A stretch of 45,525 nucleotides of DNA from Clostridia bacterium (lineage in GTDB: Bacteria > Bacillota > Clostridia > Oscillospirales > Acutalibacteraceae), in the NCBI GenBank assembly GCA_017406805.1, contig JAFQXU010000022.1:1-45525 (forward strand), read 5' to 3'. A program made the translations under genes and the position numbers. Under the pieces are notes generated by a model. That model was not told the DNA's origin. It made no database searches and saw nothing but the letters and a program-made list of their open reading frames with translations. Shown piece by piece: positions 16,722 through 25,584 of the stretch; position 1 is the stretch's first letter; each line of letters begins with the position of its first letter.

Positions 16722-18230
16722 TTAAGCAAACGGCTTCATAGTTGGAAAAATAATCACATCTCTGATTGATGCGCTGTCAGTAAGCAGCATTACAAGCCTG
16801 TCAATGCCGATACCCAGCCCACCTGTTGGCGGCATGCCGTGTTCCAAAGCAGTTATAAAATCTTCGTCAATTAAATTTGCTTCGTCGTCGCCTGCATCTC
16901 TCAGCTTCATTTGATGTTCAAACCTTTTGCGCTGGTCTATTGGGTCATTAAGCTCAGAATATGCATTTGCAAGTTCACGCCTTGTAACGAAAAATTCAAA
17001 ACGTTCCACCAAATACGGCGCATCTGCCTTTCTTTTTGTAAGCGGCGAAACTTCCACGGGGTAATCGCATATAAAAGTTGGCTGAACCAAATTTTCTTCA
17101 ACTTTTTCTTCAAAAACCCTGTTTAAAATGTCGCCCCAAGTGTCTGAAGATTTAACGTCCACGCCTAATTTTTTTGCTACTTCAGCAGTTTTGTTTATAT
17201 CATCTTTATAATTTAAAAAGTCTTCGCCCGTGTATTTTTTCACAGCATCAAGCATTGTCATACGCTCAAAAGGTTTGGAAAGGTCGATTTTTTCGCCTTG
17301 ATATTCTATAATATCCGTTCCATTGGCAACTTGGGAGCATTTTCTGACTATATTTTCGGTAATATCCATCATGTCGTTATAATCGGCGTATGCTTTATAA
17401 AGTTCTATGCTTGTAAATTCCGGATTGTGGCGAGTAGACATACCTTCGTTTCTAAAAAGGCGTCCCATTTCATAAACTTTATCCATTCCGCCCACTATTA
17501 ACCTTTTTAAATAAAGCTCGGGAGCAATTCTTAAATAAAGGTCCATATCCAAAGTATTGTGATGCGTTATAAACGGCTTTGCGGCAGCTCCTCCCGGTAT
17601 TACGTTAAGTATAGGGGTTTCCACCTCAATAAACCCAAGGCTATCTAGGTAATTCCTTATTTCTTTTATGATTTTACTTCTTTTTATAAATGTATCTTTT
17701 ATTTCTGGGGAAGAAATAAGGTCAAGATATCTCTGACGGTATCTTGTATCGGTGTCTTTAAGACCGTGAAATTTTTCGGGAAGCGGCAAAAAAGATTTGG
17801 AAAGAAGCTTAATTTCTTTGGTATGAACAGAAATTTCGCCCCTTCTTGTTTTAAAAACGTAGCCCTTTATTCCAACGATGTCCCCTATATCCCACAAAGA
17901 CATATCGTTATATGTTTCTTCGCCGATATCATCAATTTTAAGGTACACTTGTATTTTACCTTTGGCATCTAAAACATCTATAAAAGACGCTTTACCCATA
18001 TCTCTGCGGCTAATTATCCTGCCGGCTATGGAAACATCTTTTCCCTCGAATTTTTCAAAATTAGATTTTATTTCCTCGGAAGTTTCCGTGCAATCGTAAG
18101 TTGTAATTTCAAAAGGGTTCTTGCCTTTTTCTTTTAAAGATTCAAATTTTTCGCGCCTTATTTTCATCATTGCGTTTAAATCTTCGCCTGAATTTTCAAG
18201 ATTATTTTCGGCGCTTAAATTCTCTGCCAT
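16722..18230 (-). CDS. lysS: Lysine--tRNA ligase (class II)
   Basis: Class II LysRS of 502 residues. An N-terminal OB-fold binds the anticodon (about 60-165, [21 protein letters not shown]), followed by the catalytic core with motif 2 [20 protein letters not shown] (about 262-281) and motif 3 [13 protein letters not shown] (about 474-486). It is co-oriented with greA, 33 bases downstream of it, an arrangement common in Firmicutes. No T-box is visible in the leader upstream of greA. Confidence 0.97.
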   Translation of the reverse strand: MAENLSAENNLENSGEDLNAMMKIRREKFESLKEKGKNPFEITTYDCTETSEEIKSNFEKFEGKDVSIAGRIISRRDMGKASFIDVLDAKGKIQVYLKIDDIGEETYNDMSLWDIGDIVGIKGYVFKTRRGEISVHTKEIKLLSKSFLPLPEKFHGLKDTDTRYRQRYLDLISSPEIKDTFIKRSKIIKEIRNYLDSLGFIEVETPILNVIPGGAAAKPFITHHNTLDMDLYLRIAPELYLKRLIVGGMDKVYEMGRLFRNEGMSTRHNPEFTSIELYKAYADYNDMMDITENIVRKCSQVANGTDIIEYQGEKIDLSKPFERMTMLDAVKKYTGEDFLNYKDDINKTAEVAKKLGVDVKSSDTWGDILNRVFEEKVEENLVQPTFICDYPVEVSPLTKRKADAPYLVERFEFFVTRRELANAYSELNDPIDQRKRFEHQMKLRDAGDDEANLIDEDFITALEHGMPPTGGLGIGIDRLVMLLTDSASIRDVIIFPTMKPFA

Positions 18231-18263
18231 ATGTTTTTTACCTCTCTTTTGACTTTTTAATTG

Positions 18264-18749
18264 TTATTTTGAAATTTCAAGTATTTTGTATTTAAGCACA
18301 CCACTTGGCGTTTTCACTTTAACGGTTTGACCTTTTTTGTGGCCGATAAGCGCTTCGCCAACGGGAGATTCATCCGAGATTCTTCCCTCGCGCGGATCTG
18401 CTTCGCTGGATCCTACTATTTTATACTCCACAGTTTCGTCATATTCAATATCTTTTAATTTAACTTTGGAACCCACATGTACTTTATCGGTGCTGATATC
18501 TTTTTCGTCTATAATTTTTACGTTTTTCAGCATCGATTCAATTTCAAGTATTCTGGCTTCCATAATTGCCTGCTCGTTTTTGGCTTCGTCGTATTCGCTG
18601 TTTTCGGAAAGGTCGCCAAAAGAAAGTGCAACTTTTATTTTTTCTGCAACTTCTTTTCTGCGAACAATTTTTAAATTTTCCAGCTCTTTTTCTAGATTTT
18701 TAAGGCCTTCTTCTGTAAGTACTATCTGTTTTTCCATTTGTTTTTCCAT
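18264..18749 (-). CDS. greA: Transcription elongation factor GreA
   Basis: GreA rescues backtracked RNA polymerase by stimulating transcript cleavage. The 161 residues show the N-terminal coiled coil (about 10-80), with the tip motif [14 protein letters not shown] holding the two acidic residues that enter the polymerase active site, and the C-terminal FKBP-like domain (about 85-160). Two in-frame ATGs (18749 and 18737) compete as the start; the longer one is used here because ATGGAGTG precedes it. It is transcribed with lysS from the promoter at 18848-18877 through a leader with a strong hairpin. Confidence 0.95.
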   Translation of the reverse strand: MEKQMEKQIVLTEEGLKNLEKELENLKIVRRKEVAEKIKVALSFGDLSENSEYDEAKNEQAIMEARILEIESMLKNVKIIDEKDISTDKVHVGSKVKLKDIEYDETVEYKIVGSSEADPREGRISDESPVGEALIGHKKGQTVKVKTPSGVLKYKILEISK

Positions 18750-18782
18750 GTAAAATCACTCCATTAATAATTAACATACGCA

Positions 18783-18807
18783 CCCTCCGGAGTACTTTTC
18801 CGGAGGG
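18783..18807 (-). other. Hairpin in the greA leader
   Basis: Perfect nine-base-pair stem CCCTCCGGA / TCCGGAGGG with a seven-base loop. It lies between the greA promoter and the greA start. On the minus strand no T-run follows, so it is not a standard terminator. It may stabilise or regulate the message. Confidence 0.7.
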
Positions 18808-18847
18808 AAGCTTTTATACATACTTAGTAAATTAAGTTTCGCATATA

Positions 18848-18877
18848 ATTATACAAAAATCATACTGGATATGTCAA
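18848..18877 (-). promoter_or_regulatory. greA-lysS promoter
   Basis: On the minus strand: perfect TTGACA (18872-18877), an 18-base spacer and a perfect TATAAT (18848-18853), about 90 bases before the greA start. Confidence 0.85.
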
Positions 18878-18906
18878 GAGCTGGTAAATAAACGAACACA
18901 GACAAA

Positions 18907-19566
18907 TTAATTTTTGCATTCACCCGAAAACTTGCAAATATTTCCCCCATCGCCCGCAAATACCCTTGGAACACTGCCCACAATAACAAACTGTGAAACC
19001 AAAACGTCGGTATTTATTTCTTCCGAGCAAGAGCACCCCGGCATAACGACGCTAATTCTGCACTTAACATTAACGTACATTTGGTAAACTGTTTGGTTTA
19101 TGCCCGAAGTACAAAAATTATTTTTAAAATCTGTGAAAACACTTCCGGAAACAGACACTTTCATAGGCACTTTTGGGCCTTTTTCGTTAGCAATTTCAAA
19201 GCCGCTTAGAGTTCCAAGGGAAATCCAAAAGTTTTTTTCCTTAAATTCGGCAAAATTTTTTTGAATGGCAGATGCAAGCGAAGATTTAAGTGTATTAATT
19301 TTTAAAGCATCAAAATATAACTCTTTTTGAGAGCTATCCCCCGATTTTTCTGATTTTACAATGCTGCTGTAAACATCGGGGTTTTTATTTATTTCTTCCA
19401 AAATAGAATTATTTATAATTTCCGAGGCAATGATTTTGGCTTTATTCTTGGCAATACTTTTTGCAACAGGCCTAAATTTAAAACTTAAAAAAACTGCAGC
19501 AAGCAAAAAAATAAAAAGAAAACAAATTATTTTTCGCCTTCTTTTCTTTAAAATAAGTTTATTCAA
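18907..19566 (-). CDS. yunB: Sporulation protein YunB
   Basis: Protein of 219 residues. A basic N-terminus is followed by one membrane helix (about 13-29, ICFLFIFLLAAVFLSF) and a domain outside the cytoplasm; ISLGTLSGFEI, GPKVPMKVSVSGSVF and the C-terminal VLVSQFVIVGSVP match YunB. In Bacillus YunB is made in the mother cell under sigma-E; its molecular role is not known. The start is a TTG at 19564-19566 preceded by GGGAGG at good spacing. An extra Cys-rich end (CSCSEEIN and CKFSGEC) may be lineage specific. It lies upstream of greA, which has its own promoter. Confidence 0.88.
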   Translation of the reverse strand: MNKLILKKRRRKIICFLFIFLLAAVFLSFKFRPVAKSIAKNKAKIIASEIINNSILEEINKNPDVYSSIVKSEKSGDSSQKELYFDALKINTLKSSLASAIQKNFAEFKEKNFWISLGTLSGFEIANEKGPKVPMKVSVSGSVFTDFKNNFCTSGINQTVYQMYVNVKCRISVVMPGCSCSEEINTDVLVSQFVIVGSVPRVFAGDGGNICKFSGECKN

Positions 19567-19698
19567 TTTTCAGCCTCCCGTCTTAAAACTTTTTAAGTGG
19601 CTTTATATATAAAATATACTTATTTTCTGAAAATGTGATTTTATAAAATGCAAATTATACCAGATATTATTTTTAAAAATGTGGGAATTAATATAGTA

Positions 19699-19720
19699 CA
19701 AGATAATTTAAAATATCTTG
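19699..19720. promoter_or_regulatory. Inverted repeat before the small Cys-rich gene
   Basis: CAAGATA and TATCTTG (seven-base arms, eight-base spacer), about 30 bases before the gene at 19748. It could be an operator; no clear promoter is visible around it. Confidence 0.35.
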
Positions 19721-19747
19721 ATTAAAAAAAGAAAGGGGTTTTTAAAA

Positions 19748-19978
19748 ATGTGCAATTGTTCTAACGAACACAGAGACTGCGTATGCCACAAAATATGCGG
19801 CACTATAAAATTAATCATGGCAGGAATAATAATTGGAAGTGCGGCAGGAATGGTTATGATGTACTTTTTTGACCGCGACAGATGGCTTCAGTGCAAAGCA
19901 AAAAAGATGATTAAAGGTGCCGAAGAAGTAACAAAAAACATCGGATCAAAAATAACACATGCAGTAAGTAACAATTAA
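19748..19978 (+). CDS. Small Cys-rich single-pass membrane protein (YtxH-like layout)
   Basis: Protein of 76 residues. The start is the ATG at 19748 after AAAGGGG; an in-frame TTG at 19718 has no ribosome binding site. The N-terminal 17 residues hold five cysteines (CNCSNEHRDCVCHKIC), a possible metal-binding patch. A glycine-rich membrane helix follows (about 18-40, IKLIMAGIIIGSAAGMVMMYFF), then a basic helical tail. The membrane helix plus charged tail resembles YtxH-type proteins, but the cysteine patch is not typical of them. It lies just upstream of the phage head cassette, separated from it by a terminator, so it probably belongs to the chromosome. Function unknown. Confidence 0.7.
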   Translation: MCNCSNEHRDCVCHKICGTIKLIMAGIIIGSAAGMVMMYFFDRDRWLQCKAKKMIKGAEEVTKNIGSKITHAVSNN

Positions 19979-20011
19979 TTTGTAAATTAAATAACTTTAC
20001 TTTGCAAAAAA

Positions 20012-20041
20012 GAGCTTTCTGAGAACAAAATCAGAAAGTTC
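20012..20041 (+). terminator. Terminator after the small Cys-rich gene
   Basis: Eleven-base-pair hairpin GAGCTTTCTGA / TCAGAAAGTTC (one G-U pair) followed by a T-rich run. It isolates the phage head cassette from upstream transcription. Confidence 0.85.
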
Positions 20042-20144
20042 TTTAATTTATTTTTAAAATTTTTATTTGTTGCATTTATGTATGCAAAAATACACAGTTT
20101 TTTAGTGAATTACGTAAAAGAAAAATCTAAAGGAGGAAATAAAA

Positions 20145-20645
20145 ATGTCAAACTCAGAAAAAACTCTAAAAAAGAAAGAACTTTCGTTTTGCTACCACTA
20201 CATTGAAACGGGAAACGCTTTTGAAGCTGCAAAATTGGCCGGATACAAAAACAACGTCCGATCAAAAGCAATTAAACTTTTGGAAAGCAGCAAAATCGCA
20301 AAAAAAATTGAAGAAATCTACATGGAGAAAAAAAGAAACCTGATGTACAAAGCAACAAGCGGCTACGAAAGGCTTGCTTTTGGAAACATTTGCGACTCGA
20401 TTAAGCTTTTGTTTTGCGAGAATATTTCTTATAAAGATCTGGAAAAAATGGATTTATTTAATATTGCCGAAATAAAAAAGCCCAAGGAAGGCGCAATGGA
20501 AATTAAATTTTTTGACAGACTCCGCGCACTGGAAAAACTGGAAGAAATCGACACAAACGAAAAAAGCGAAAAAGATCCTTTTTATTATGCCTTGGAACAA
20601 GGCCTGAAAAAACTTGGAAATACGGAACCACCTAAGGAGGCATAA
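20145..20645 (+). CDS. Phage terminase small subunit
   Basis: DNA-recognition subunit of a phage packaging motor, 166 residues. The N-terminal helix-turn-helix (about 10-55, KELSFCYHYIETGNAFEAAK then SKAIKLLESSKIAKKI) is typical of TerS proteins of Firmicutes siphoviruses. The C-terminal part is acidic and probably binds the large subunit. The ribosome binding site is AAAGGAGG. No consensus sigma-A promoter is seen in the 100 bases upstream, only an inverted repeat TTGCAT-TTATGT-ATGCAA near 20070-20087. It ends at the base before the large terminase gene. Confidence 0.85.
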   Translation: MSNSEKTLKKKELSFCYHYIETGNAFEAAKLAGYKNNVRSKAIKLLESSKIAKKIEEIYMEKKRNLMYKATSGYERLAFGNICDSIKLLFCENISYKDLEKMDLFNIAEIKKPKEGAMEIKFFDRLRALEKLEEIDTNEKSEKDPFYYALEQGLKKLGNTEPPKEA

Positions 20646-21896
20646 ATGAAGCTGGAAGCCTTTTCTAAAAAACAAATTATTGTTCTTTCTTGGTGGGCAA
20701 AAGGGTCAAACTACGAAAACTACGACGCAATAATTTGTGACGGCTCTATCAGAAGCGGAAAAACAGTTTGTATGTCGCTTTCGTTTATATTATGGGCTTT
20801 TTATAAATTCAATGGTTCAGCTTTTGCAATGTGCGGAAAAACAATTCGCTCTTTAAAAAGAAACGTTGTTACTCCAATACTCCCCATACTCAAAAGCTTA
20901 GGTTTTAACTGTAAGCAAAAATTCTCGGAAAATATGCTGGAAATTACATATCAAGGCCGCACAAATTTAATCTATCTGTTTGGCGGTAAAGATGAATCTT
21001 CCGCTTCTTTAATTCAAGGAATGACTCTTTCCGGCGTGCTTTTTGACGAGGTCGCACTTATGCCCCGCTCTTTTGTTGACCAAGCTTTGGCCAGATGTTC
21101 CGTTGCGGGGTCTAAATTTTGGTTTAACTGCAATCCCGAATACCCCGGGCATTGGTTTTACAAAGAATGGATTTTAAAAGCCAAGAGCCGTGGCGCTTTT
21201 TATCTGCATTTTACAATGGAAGACAATCCGTCGCTTTCAAGTTCGCTAAAAGAACGCTACAAACGTCTATACAGCGGAACTTTTTACCAAAGATTTATAG
21301 AAGGAAAATGGGTTGCCGTGGAGGGCCTGATTTACCCATACATGACTGAACAATCGGCTTTTTACGATATACCAAAAGAAAATTTTTCAAAATACGCGAT
21401 TTCTTGCGATTACGGCATAGTAAATCCCACTTCTTGCGGTCTTTGGGGCGAATCGGGCGGCACTTGGTACAGAATTGACGAATACTACTATGATTCCAGA
21501 AAAGAAGGTGATACCAGAACAGACGAAGAACACTACGAACATCTTTGCAGATTAATTGGTAACAGGCACATCAGTTCAATAACCGTAGATCCCTCTGCCG
21601 CAAGCTTTATAACACTTATTAAAAGGCATGGCAAATACACCGTAATCCCCGCAAAAAACAATGTGGTTGACGGCATAAGGGAAGTTTCCACGGCTTTAAA
21701 AAGAGGTGATATAAAAATATGTAAAAATTGCGTAAATTCCATAAGGGAATTTTCGCTTTACAGGTGGAACGACACCGCAAACAAAGACACCCCCGTAAAA
21801 GAAAACGACCACGCAATGGACGACATAAGGTATTTTGTAACCACAATAATGACTGCAGACGAAGAACCTTTCTTCGCTTTTGCTGCTTCAAGATAA
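20646..21896 (+). CDS. Phage terminase large subunit (PBSX/Terminase_3 type)
   Basis: ATPase-nuclease that pumps and cuts DNA during capsid filling. At 416 residues it is full length. The ATPase domain has Walker A GSIRSGKT (33-40), Walker B VLFDEVAL with Asp134-Glu135, and a coupling-motif region around WFNCNPEYPG. The RuvC-like nuclease domain keeps all three acidic positions: Asp255 in SCDYG, Asp315 in TVDPSAA and Asp392/393 in HAMDDIRY. Every catalytic residue I can check is intact, so this does not look like a decaying gene. The start codon follows the small-subunit stop directly, with AAGGAGG inside that gene. Confidence 0.95.
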   Translation: MKLEAFSKKQIIVLSWWAKGSNYENYDAIICDGSIRSGKTVCMSLSFILWAFYKFNGSAFAMCGKTIRSLKRNVVTPILPILKSLGFNCKQKFSENMLEITYQGRTNLIYLFGGKDESSASLIQGMTLSGVLFDEVALMPRSFVDQALARCSVAGSKFWFNCNPEYPGHWFYKEWILKAKSRGAFYLHFTMEDNPSLSSSLKERYKRLYSGTFYQRFIEGKWVAVEGLIYPYMTEQSAFYDIPKENFSKYAISCDYGIVNPTSCGLWGESGGTWYRIDEYYYDSRKEGDTRTDEEHYEHLCRLIGNRHISSITVDPSAASFITLIKRHGKYTVIPAKNNVVDGIREVSTALKRGDIKICKNCVNSIREFSLYRWNDTANKDTPVKENDHAMDDIRYFVTTIMTADEEPFFAFAASR

Positions 21897-21917
21897 TAAA
21901 TTTTAAGGAGTGTAAAC

Positions 21918-23084
21918 GTGAAATTTTTTAAAAAAAAGACTCAAAATTTTTCCGCAGTACAAACTGCACCGGCAAACTATTCAAAAAGCCACCCATTTAC
22001 AGAAATCAGTAACTATATTCCCGGATCAAACTATAAATTTAAACTTTACAAAGCTATTAAAGAAGCCATACCGATTATTGATGCGGCAATTTCAAAAATA
22101 ATTCGTTTAACGGGAGAATTTTCCATTAAATGCGAAAACAAAGAAATTGAAACCGAAATAAATCATTTTATAAATAATGTGCAGGTAAACTCTTGCTCAT
22201 GCGGTGTGAATGCTTTTATTTTATCTCATTTAAATCAGCTTTTAACTTACGGCACAGCCGTGGGCGAAATCGTTATTAATTCCGAAGGCACAAAAATAGA
22301 TGCTCTTTACAACGCTTCACTTAACAACTTAGAGCTTTTGACGGGTAATAATCCCCTCAAATTAAAAATTTTCAGAAAAAACAAAAAAGGTGAACTCTCG
22401 GAAATAAAATATCCCGAACTTATTCTTATTTCCACTCTCAACCCAGAGCCGGGGCAAATTTACGGCAATTCAATTTTAAAAGGGCTTCCTTTTATAAGTG
22501 ACATACTACTAAAAATTTACAACAGCATCGGCACAAATTGGGAACGAGTCGGCAACGTAAAATTTGCAGTTACTTATAAACCGTCTTCAGAAGCCGGAGA
22601 AAGAGCCTACACCAAAGAGCGCGCTTCTCTTATTGCTTCAGAGTGGAGCAAAGCCATGAAAAATAATCTTCAACCAAGCGATTTTATTGCAATCGGCGAC
22701 GTAAGCATCAAAGCAATCGGAGCAGACAACCCGATTTTAGACAGTCAAGTTCCCGTGCGTCAAATGTTGGAACAAATCATAAGCAAACTTTCCATCCCGC
22801 CGTTTTTACTCGGGCTTAGCTGGTCAACCACAGAAACAATGTCCACACAACAATCGGAAATACTTAGCAGCGAGCTGGATTCTTACAGACGAATTTTAAA
22901 TCCTATTATTTACAAAATATGCAACATGTGGCTAAGGTTAAAGGGATACGATGAAAAAATCGAAATTAACTGGGAAATGGTGGACCTTAGCAATCAACTA
23001 GACATTGCCAACACAAAACTTATAAACGCAAAAACTTTGGAAATTGAGAAAAAACTGGAAAAATCGGAAGAATCAAATATTTAA
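21918..23084 (+). CDS. Phage portal protein
   Basis: Forms the dodecameric ring through which DNA enters the head. It has 388 residues, in the lower range for portals, and a GTG start with AAGGAG nine bases upstream. Family features are the early helical segment KLYKAIKEAIPIIDAAISKI, the beta-rich wing (LTYGTAVGEIVINSEG), the tunnel-loop region around PPFLLGLSWSTTETMS, and the long C-terminal helix LDSYRRILNPIIYKICNMWL. It lies between the large terminase and the protease, the standard head-gene order. Confidence 0.88.
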   Translation: MKFFKKKTQNFSAVQTAPANYSKSHPFTEISNYIPGSNYKFKLYKAIKEAIPIIDAAISKIIRLTGEFSIKCENKEIETEINHFINNVQVNSCSCGVNAFILSHLNQLLTYGTAVGEIVINSEGTKIDALYNASLNNLELLTGNNPLKLKIFRKNKKGELSEIKYPELILISTLNPEPGQIYGNSILKGLPFISDILLKIYNSIGTNWERVGNVKFAVTYKPSSEAGERAYTKERASLIASEWSKAMKNNLQPSDFIAIGDVSIKAIGADNPILDSQVPVRQMLEQIISKLSIPPFLLGLSWSTTETMSTQQSEILSSELDSYRRILNPIIYKICNMWLRLKGYDEKIEINWEMVDLSNQLDIANTKLINAKTLEIEKKLEKSEESNI

Positions 23085-23106
23085 ACACTTTTTAGGAGGC
23101 TTACTG

Positions 23107-24105
23107 ATGAAAGAAGGATACGTAGTTAAAAACACAAAAGATTTAAAACTTTCAAGCAGCGACTTAGAGATGATAAACAAACTAACACGAAGAAACTTTG
23201 AAGAAAACGAGGTTTACACATTCAATGTTGTTCTGTGCGATAACGAAATCGACCGAGAACACGAACGCTTTACAGACGAAGCGCTTGATAAGCTTGCCAA
23301 GCTTTTCGTTGGGAAAACCGGAATACTTGACCACAATCCAACGAGCGGAAACCAAACCGCAAGAATTTACAAATGCTACACAGAATTTGTAAAAGGAAAA
23401 TTTAACAAGTTAAAAATGCCTTACAAAAGGCTGGTTGCAAAAGCCTATATGCCAAAATCAGAAAAAAACGAGAATATAATATTGGAAATTGACTCCGGAA
23501 TAAAAAAGGAAGTAAGTGTGGGCTGCTCTGTGGAAAGAAAAATATGTTCCATTTGCAGCCAAAACGTAAACGAAGCCAAATGTGCGCACAAAAAAGGCAG
23601 AAGATACAAAATAGAAAACACATACAAAACCTGCCACTACATACTGGATGACCCAAACGATGCTTACGAATGGTCATTTGTTGCCGTGCCGGCTCAGCGT
23701 GAAGCGGGAGTGATAAAAGCCTTTTTGCCAACTGCCACGAAAGGAGGTGAAAAAAACATGGAAGAAGTAATTAAATCTTTAAGCAGCGGACAAGCGGTAA
23801 CATTAAACGAGCAAGAGGCTTTAAAAATTCATGATTTAATTAAAAATCTTAAAGAAAAAGCAGAAATCGGCAATTATTACAAAGAAGAACTAAAGTCGGA
23901 AGTTGTAAGGCTTTCCAGCTTAGTTCAACCGGAAGTAAGCACCGAACTTATGAAAAGCATTACAAACAAATTCTCTATTGAAGAATTAAAAGCTTTTAAA
24001 AAGTGTTTTCAGTCTAAAATTTCAAAATCATTCCCTATAAAACCGCAGTTTGTAACCGAAAAATCTGAAGAAGAAACCCTTAAAAACGTTGAATTTAAAA
24101 TTTAA
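23107..24105 (+). CDS. Prohead protease with C-terminal scaffold domain
   Basis: Protein of 332 residues that should cleave capsid proteins during head maturation. The start ATG at 23107 follows TAGGAGG. The N-terminal part (to about 205) resembles U35-type prohead proteases: likely catalytic His76 in ILDHNPTSG and Ser137 in KKEVSVGCSV, ending with the family block YEWSFVAVPAQREAGV. A Cys/His cluster at 147-161 (C-x2-C-x8-C-x-H) looks like a small zinc site and is common in clostridial phage versions. Residues 218-332 form a helical scaffold-like domain that can also be made alone from an internal start (see 23758). The gene lies between the portal and major capsid genes. Confidence 0.85.
   Translation: MKEGYVVKNTKDLKLSSSDLEMINKLTRRNFEENEVYTFNVVLCDNEIDREHERFTDEALDKLAKLFVGKTGILDHNPTSGNQTARIYKCYTEFVKGKFNKLKMPYKRLVAKAYMPKSEKNENIILEIDSGIKKEVSVGCSVERKICSICSQNVNEAKCAHKKGRRYKIENTYKTCHYILDDPNDAYEWSFVAVPAQREAGVIKAFLPTATKGGEKNMEEVIKSLSSGQAVTLNEQEALKIHDLIKNLKEKAEIGNYYKEELKSEVVRLSSLVQPEVSTELMKSITNKFSIEELKAFKKCFQSKISKSFPIKPQFVTEKSEEETLKNVEFKI
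23758..24105 (+). CDS. Nested in-frame scaffold protein
   Basis: Inside the protease gene, at 23740-23750, lies a near-perfect ribosome binding site AAAGGAGGTGA, seven bases before an in-frame ATG at 23758. Translation from it would give a 115-residue, mainly helical protein (starting MEEVIKSLSSG) identical to the end of the protease protein. This is the arrangement used by lambda C/Nu3, where the scaffold is an internal start product of the protease gene. The match to the anti-Shine-Dalgarno sequence is better than that of the full gene. The product is inferred from the start signal. Confidence 0.7.
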   Translation: MEEVIKSLSSGQAVTLNEQEALKIHDLIKNLKEKAEIGNYYKEELKSEVVRLSSLVQPEVSTELMKSITNKFSIEELKAFKKCFQSKISKSFPIKPQFVTEKSEEETLKNVEFKI

Positions 24106-24140
24106 AAAGAATTAAAAAATATATAAATGGAGGAATTAAA

Positions 24141-25139
24141 ATGTCATTTTGTGATTCATTAAAATTGGAAAAAGGTATGTACAACATAAGAGGAAAAAGC
24201 TTTACGGAAGTTCTGGAAAGTCTTGACCCATCAGAAAACTACAAAGAAACAAATTTAAATGGTTTGGACGCATATCAAAGGCAATTAAAAAGATTTAACA
24301 TTAAAGTAAGCGGCCCAAACTGCGACAAAGTTGAAAAATTCTTTACAAGCACAGACTCCGCAGTATTATTCCCGGAATTTATCGCCCGCTCAATCAAACA
24401 AGGAATGGAAGCCTTTAAATTAATACCGGAAATAACCGCAGCAAAAACAGTGATTGACGGCGTAGATTACAGACCAATAACCGCAACAACCGGAACAGTT
24501 GTTTCACCGGTAACCGAAGGCACAGCCATGACAAGCGTAAGCGTAGCATCGGCAAACTCTTTGGTTAACCTAAAAAAACACGGCAGAGTATTCTCATCAA
24601 GCTATGAAGCAATGAGATTCCAAAATTTAGACGTTATATCCGTAATATTCAAAAAAATCGGTATGGATATTGCCGCAGAGCAACTTTACGACGCAGTAAC
24701 AGCTCTTTTACCGGGCACCTCCATGGGCGTTGCCACCGCAAACACACTTACATACGGTGACCTTTTAAGCTTGTGGGCCGCAATTAATCCATACAATCCA
24801 AACGTAATGATAGCTTCTGAAAAAACAGTTAAGAAAATACTTTCATTAACTGAAATGAAAGACGCTCGTGCAGGCCTCGGATTCCACGGAACAGGCGAAC
24901 TCGTTACACCAATTGGGGCAAAATTAATCGTAGATACCCTAAAAATTGCAGACGACAAAATCTTGGCATTTGACAAAGACTTTGCTCTGCAAATGGTACA
25001 ATCCGGCGACGTAACAGTGGAATACGACAAAGTTATCGACCAACAACTCGATAAAGCCGCAATCAGCGTAACAACAGGCTTTTCTACAATCTGCGCCGAC
25101 GCAGTTAAACTCCTCGATATTACAACAGCAGCCACCTAA
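24141..25139 (+). CDS. Phage major capsid protein, HK97-fold type
   Basis: Capsid subunit of 332 residues. Its position directly after the protease-scaffold gene, the N-terminal part ending near a surface-arm-like segment (about 60-85, STDSAVLFPEFIARSI), and the mixed alpha/beta core with TATTGTVVSPVTEG, VIASEKTVKKIL and the C-terminal LLDITTAAT are typical of HK97-fold capsid proteins of Firmicutes phages. The start ATG follows TGGAGG. A hairpin immediately downstream (25150-25177) would reduce expression of the connector genes relative to the capsid, a common feature of head modules. Confidence 0.88.
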   Translation: MSFCDSLKLEKGMYNIRGKSFTEVLESLDPSENYKETNLNGLDAYQRQLKRFNIKVSGPNCDKVEKFFTSTDSAVLFPEFIARSIKQGMEAFKLIPEITAAKTVIDGVDYRPITATTGTVVSPVTEGTAMTSVSVASANSLVNLKKHGRVFSSSYEAMRFQNLDVISVIFKKIGMDIAAEQLYDAVTALLPGTSMGVATANTLTYGDLLSLWAAINPYNPNVMIASEKTVKKILSLTEMKDARAGLGFHGTGELVTPIGAKLIVDTLKIADDKILAFDKDFALQMVQSGDVTVEYDKVIDQQLDKAAISVTTGFSTICADAVKLLDITTAAT

Positions 25140-25149
25140 AATAATTAAA

Positions 25150-25177
25150 GATTCCCTATCTTACAAGGTAGGGAGTC
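25150..25177 (+). terminator. Hairpin after the major capsid gene (partial terminator)
   Basis: Eleven-base-pair stem GATTCCCTATC / GGTAGGGAGTC (two G-U pairs) with a six-base loop, followed by CCCCTTTATT. The short T-run suggests partial rather than complete termination, setting capsid output above the genes that follow. Confidence 0.65.
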
Positions 25178-25210
25178 CCCTTTATTATAAATACTAAAGG
25201 AGGAAAAACT

Positions 25211-25579
25211 TTGAATTTAGAAGAAATAGTAGAAAGATTTAAAATTATTTCCGGAATTTTAGAGGACGACACCGCCAAATTAGTTCCAATATGTGAAGAT
25301 GCAATGAATGAAATACTTTTGAGCTTAAAAAAAGGCGTAGATCACACAGCCCCTGAAAACTCTAGAAGACTTAACGTTGCCGCTGCGGTACTTTCATTTT
25401 ATAAATACTCACTTTGCAGAGCTTCCGTGGACTCTGCTGCAGCCTTTACTGCCGGGGAATTCCGCATAAAAACCGATTTTCAGGCAAACATAAAAAGTGC
25501 TTACCGCATGTGGCGAGAGGCTCGCAAGAGTATATCCGATCTTTTGGAAGATGACGAATTTGTATTTGAAAGGATTTGA
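25211..25579 (+). CDS. Head-tail connector-like protein
   Basis: Helical protein of 122 residues that starts with TTG after AAAGGAGG. Its position after the major capsid gene and its all-helical makeup (LEEIVERFKIISGILEDD near the start; AYRMWREARKSISDLL near the end) fit the adaptor proteins (gp6/gp15-like) that attach to the portal ring. The specific family cannot be named with certainty. All residues are in one open frame with no sign of decay. Confidence 0.65.
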   Translation: MNLEEIVERFKIISGILEDDTAKLVPICEDAMNEILLSLKKGVDHTAPENSRRLNVAAAVLSFYKYSLCRASVDSAAAFTAGEFRIKTDFQANIKSAYRMWREARKSISDLLEDDEFVFERI

Positions 25580-25584
25580 TTTAG

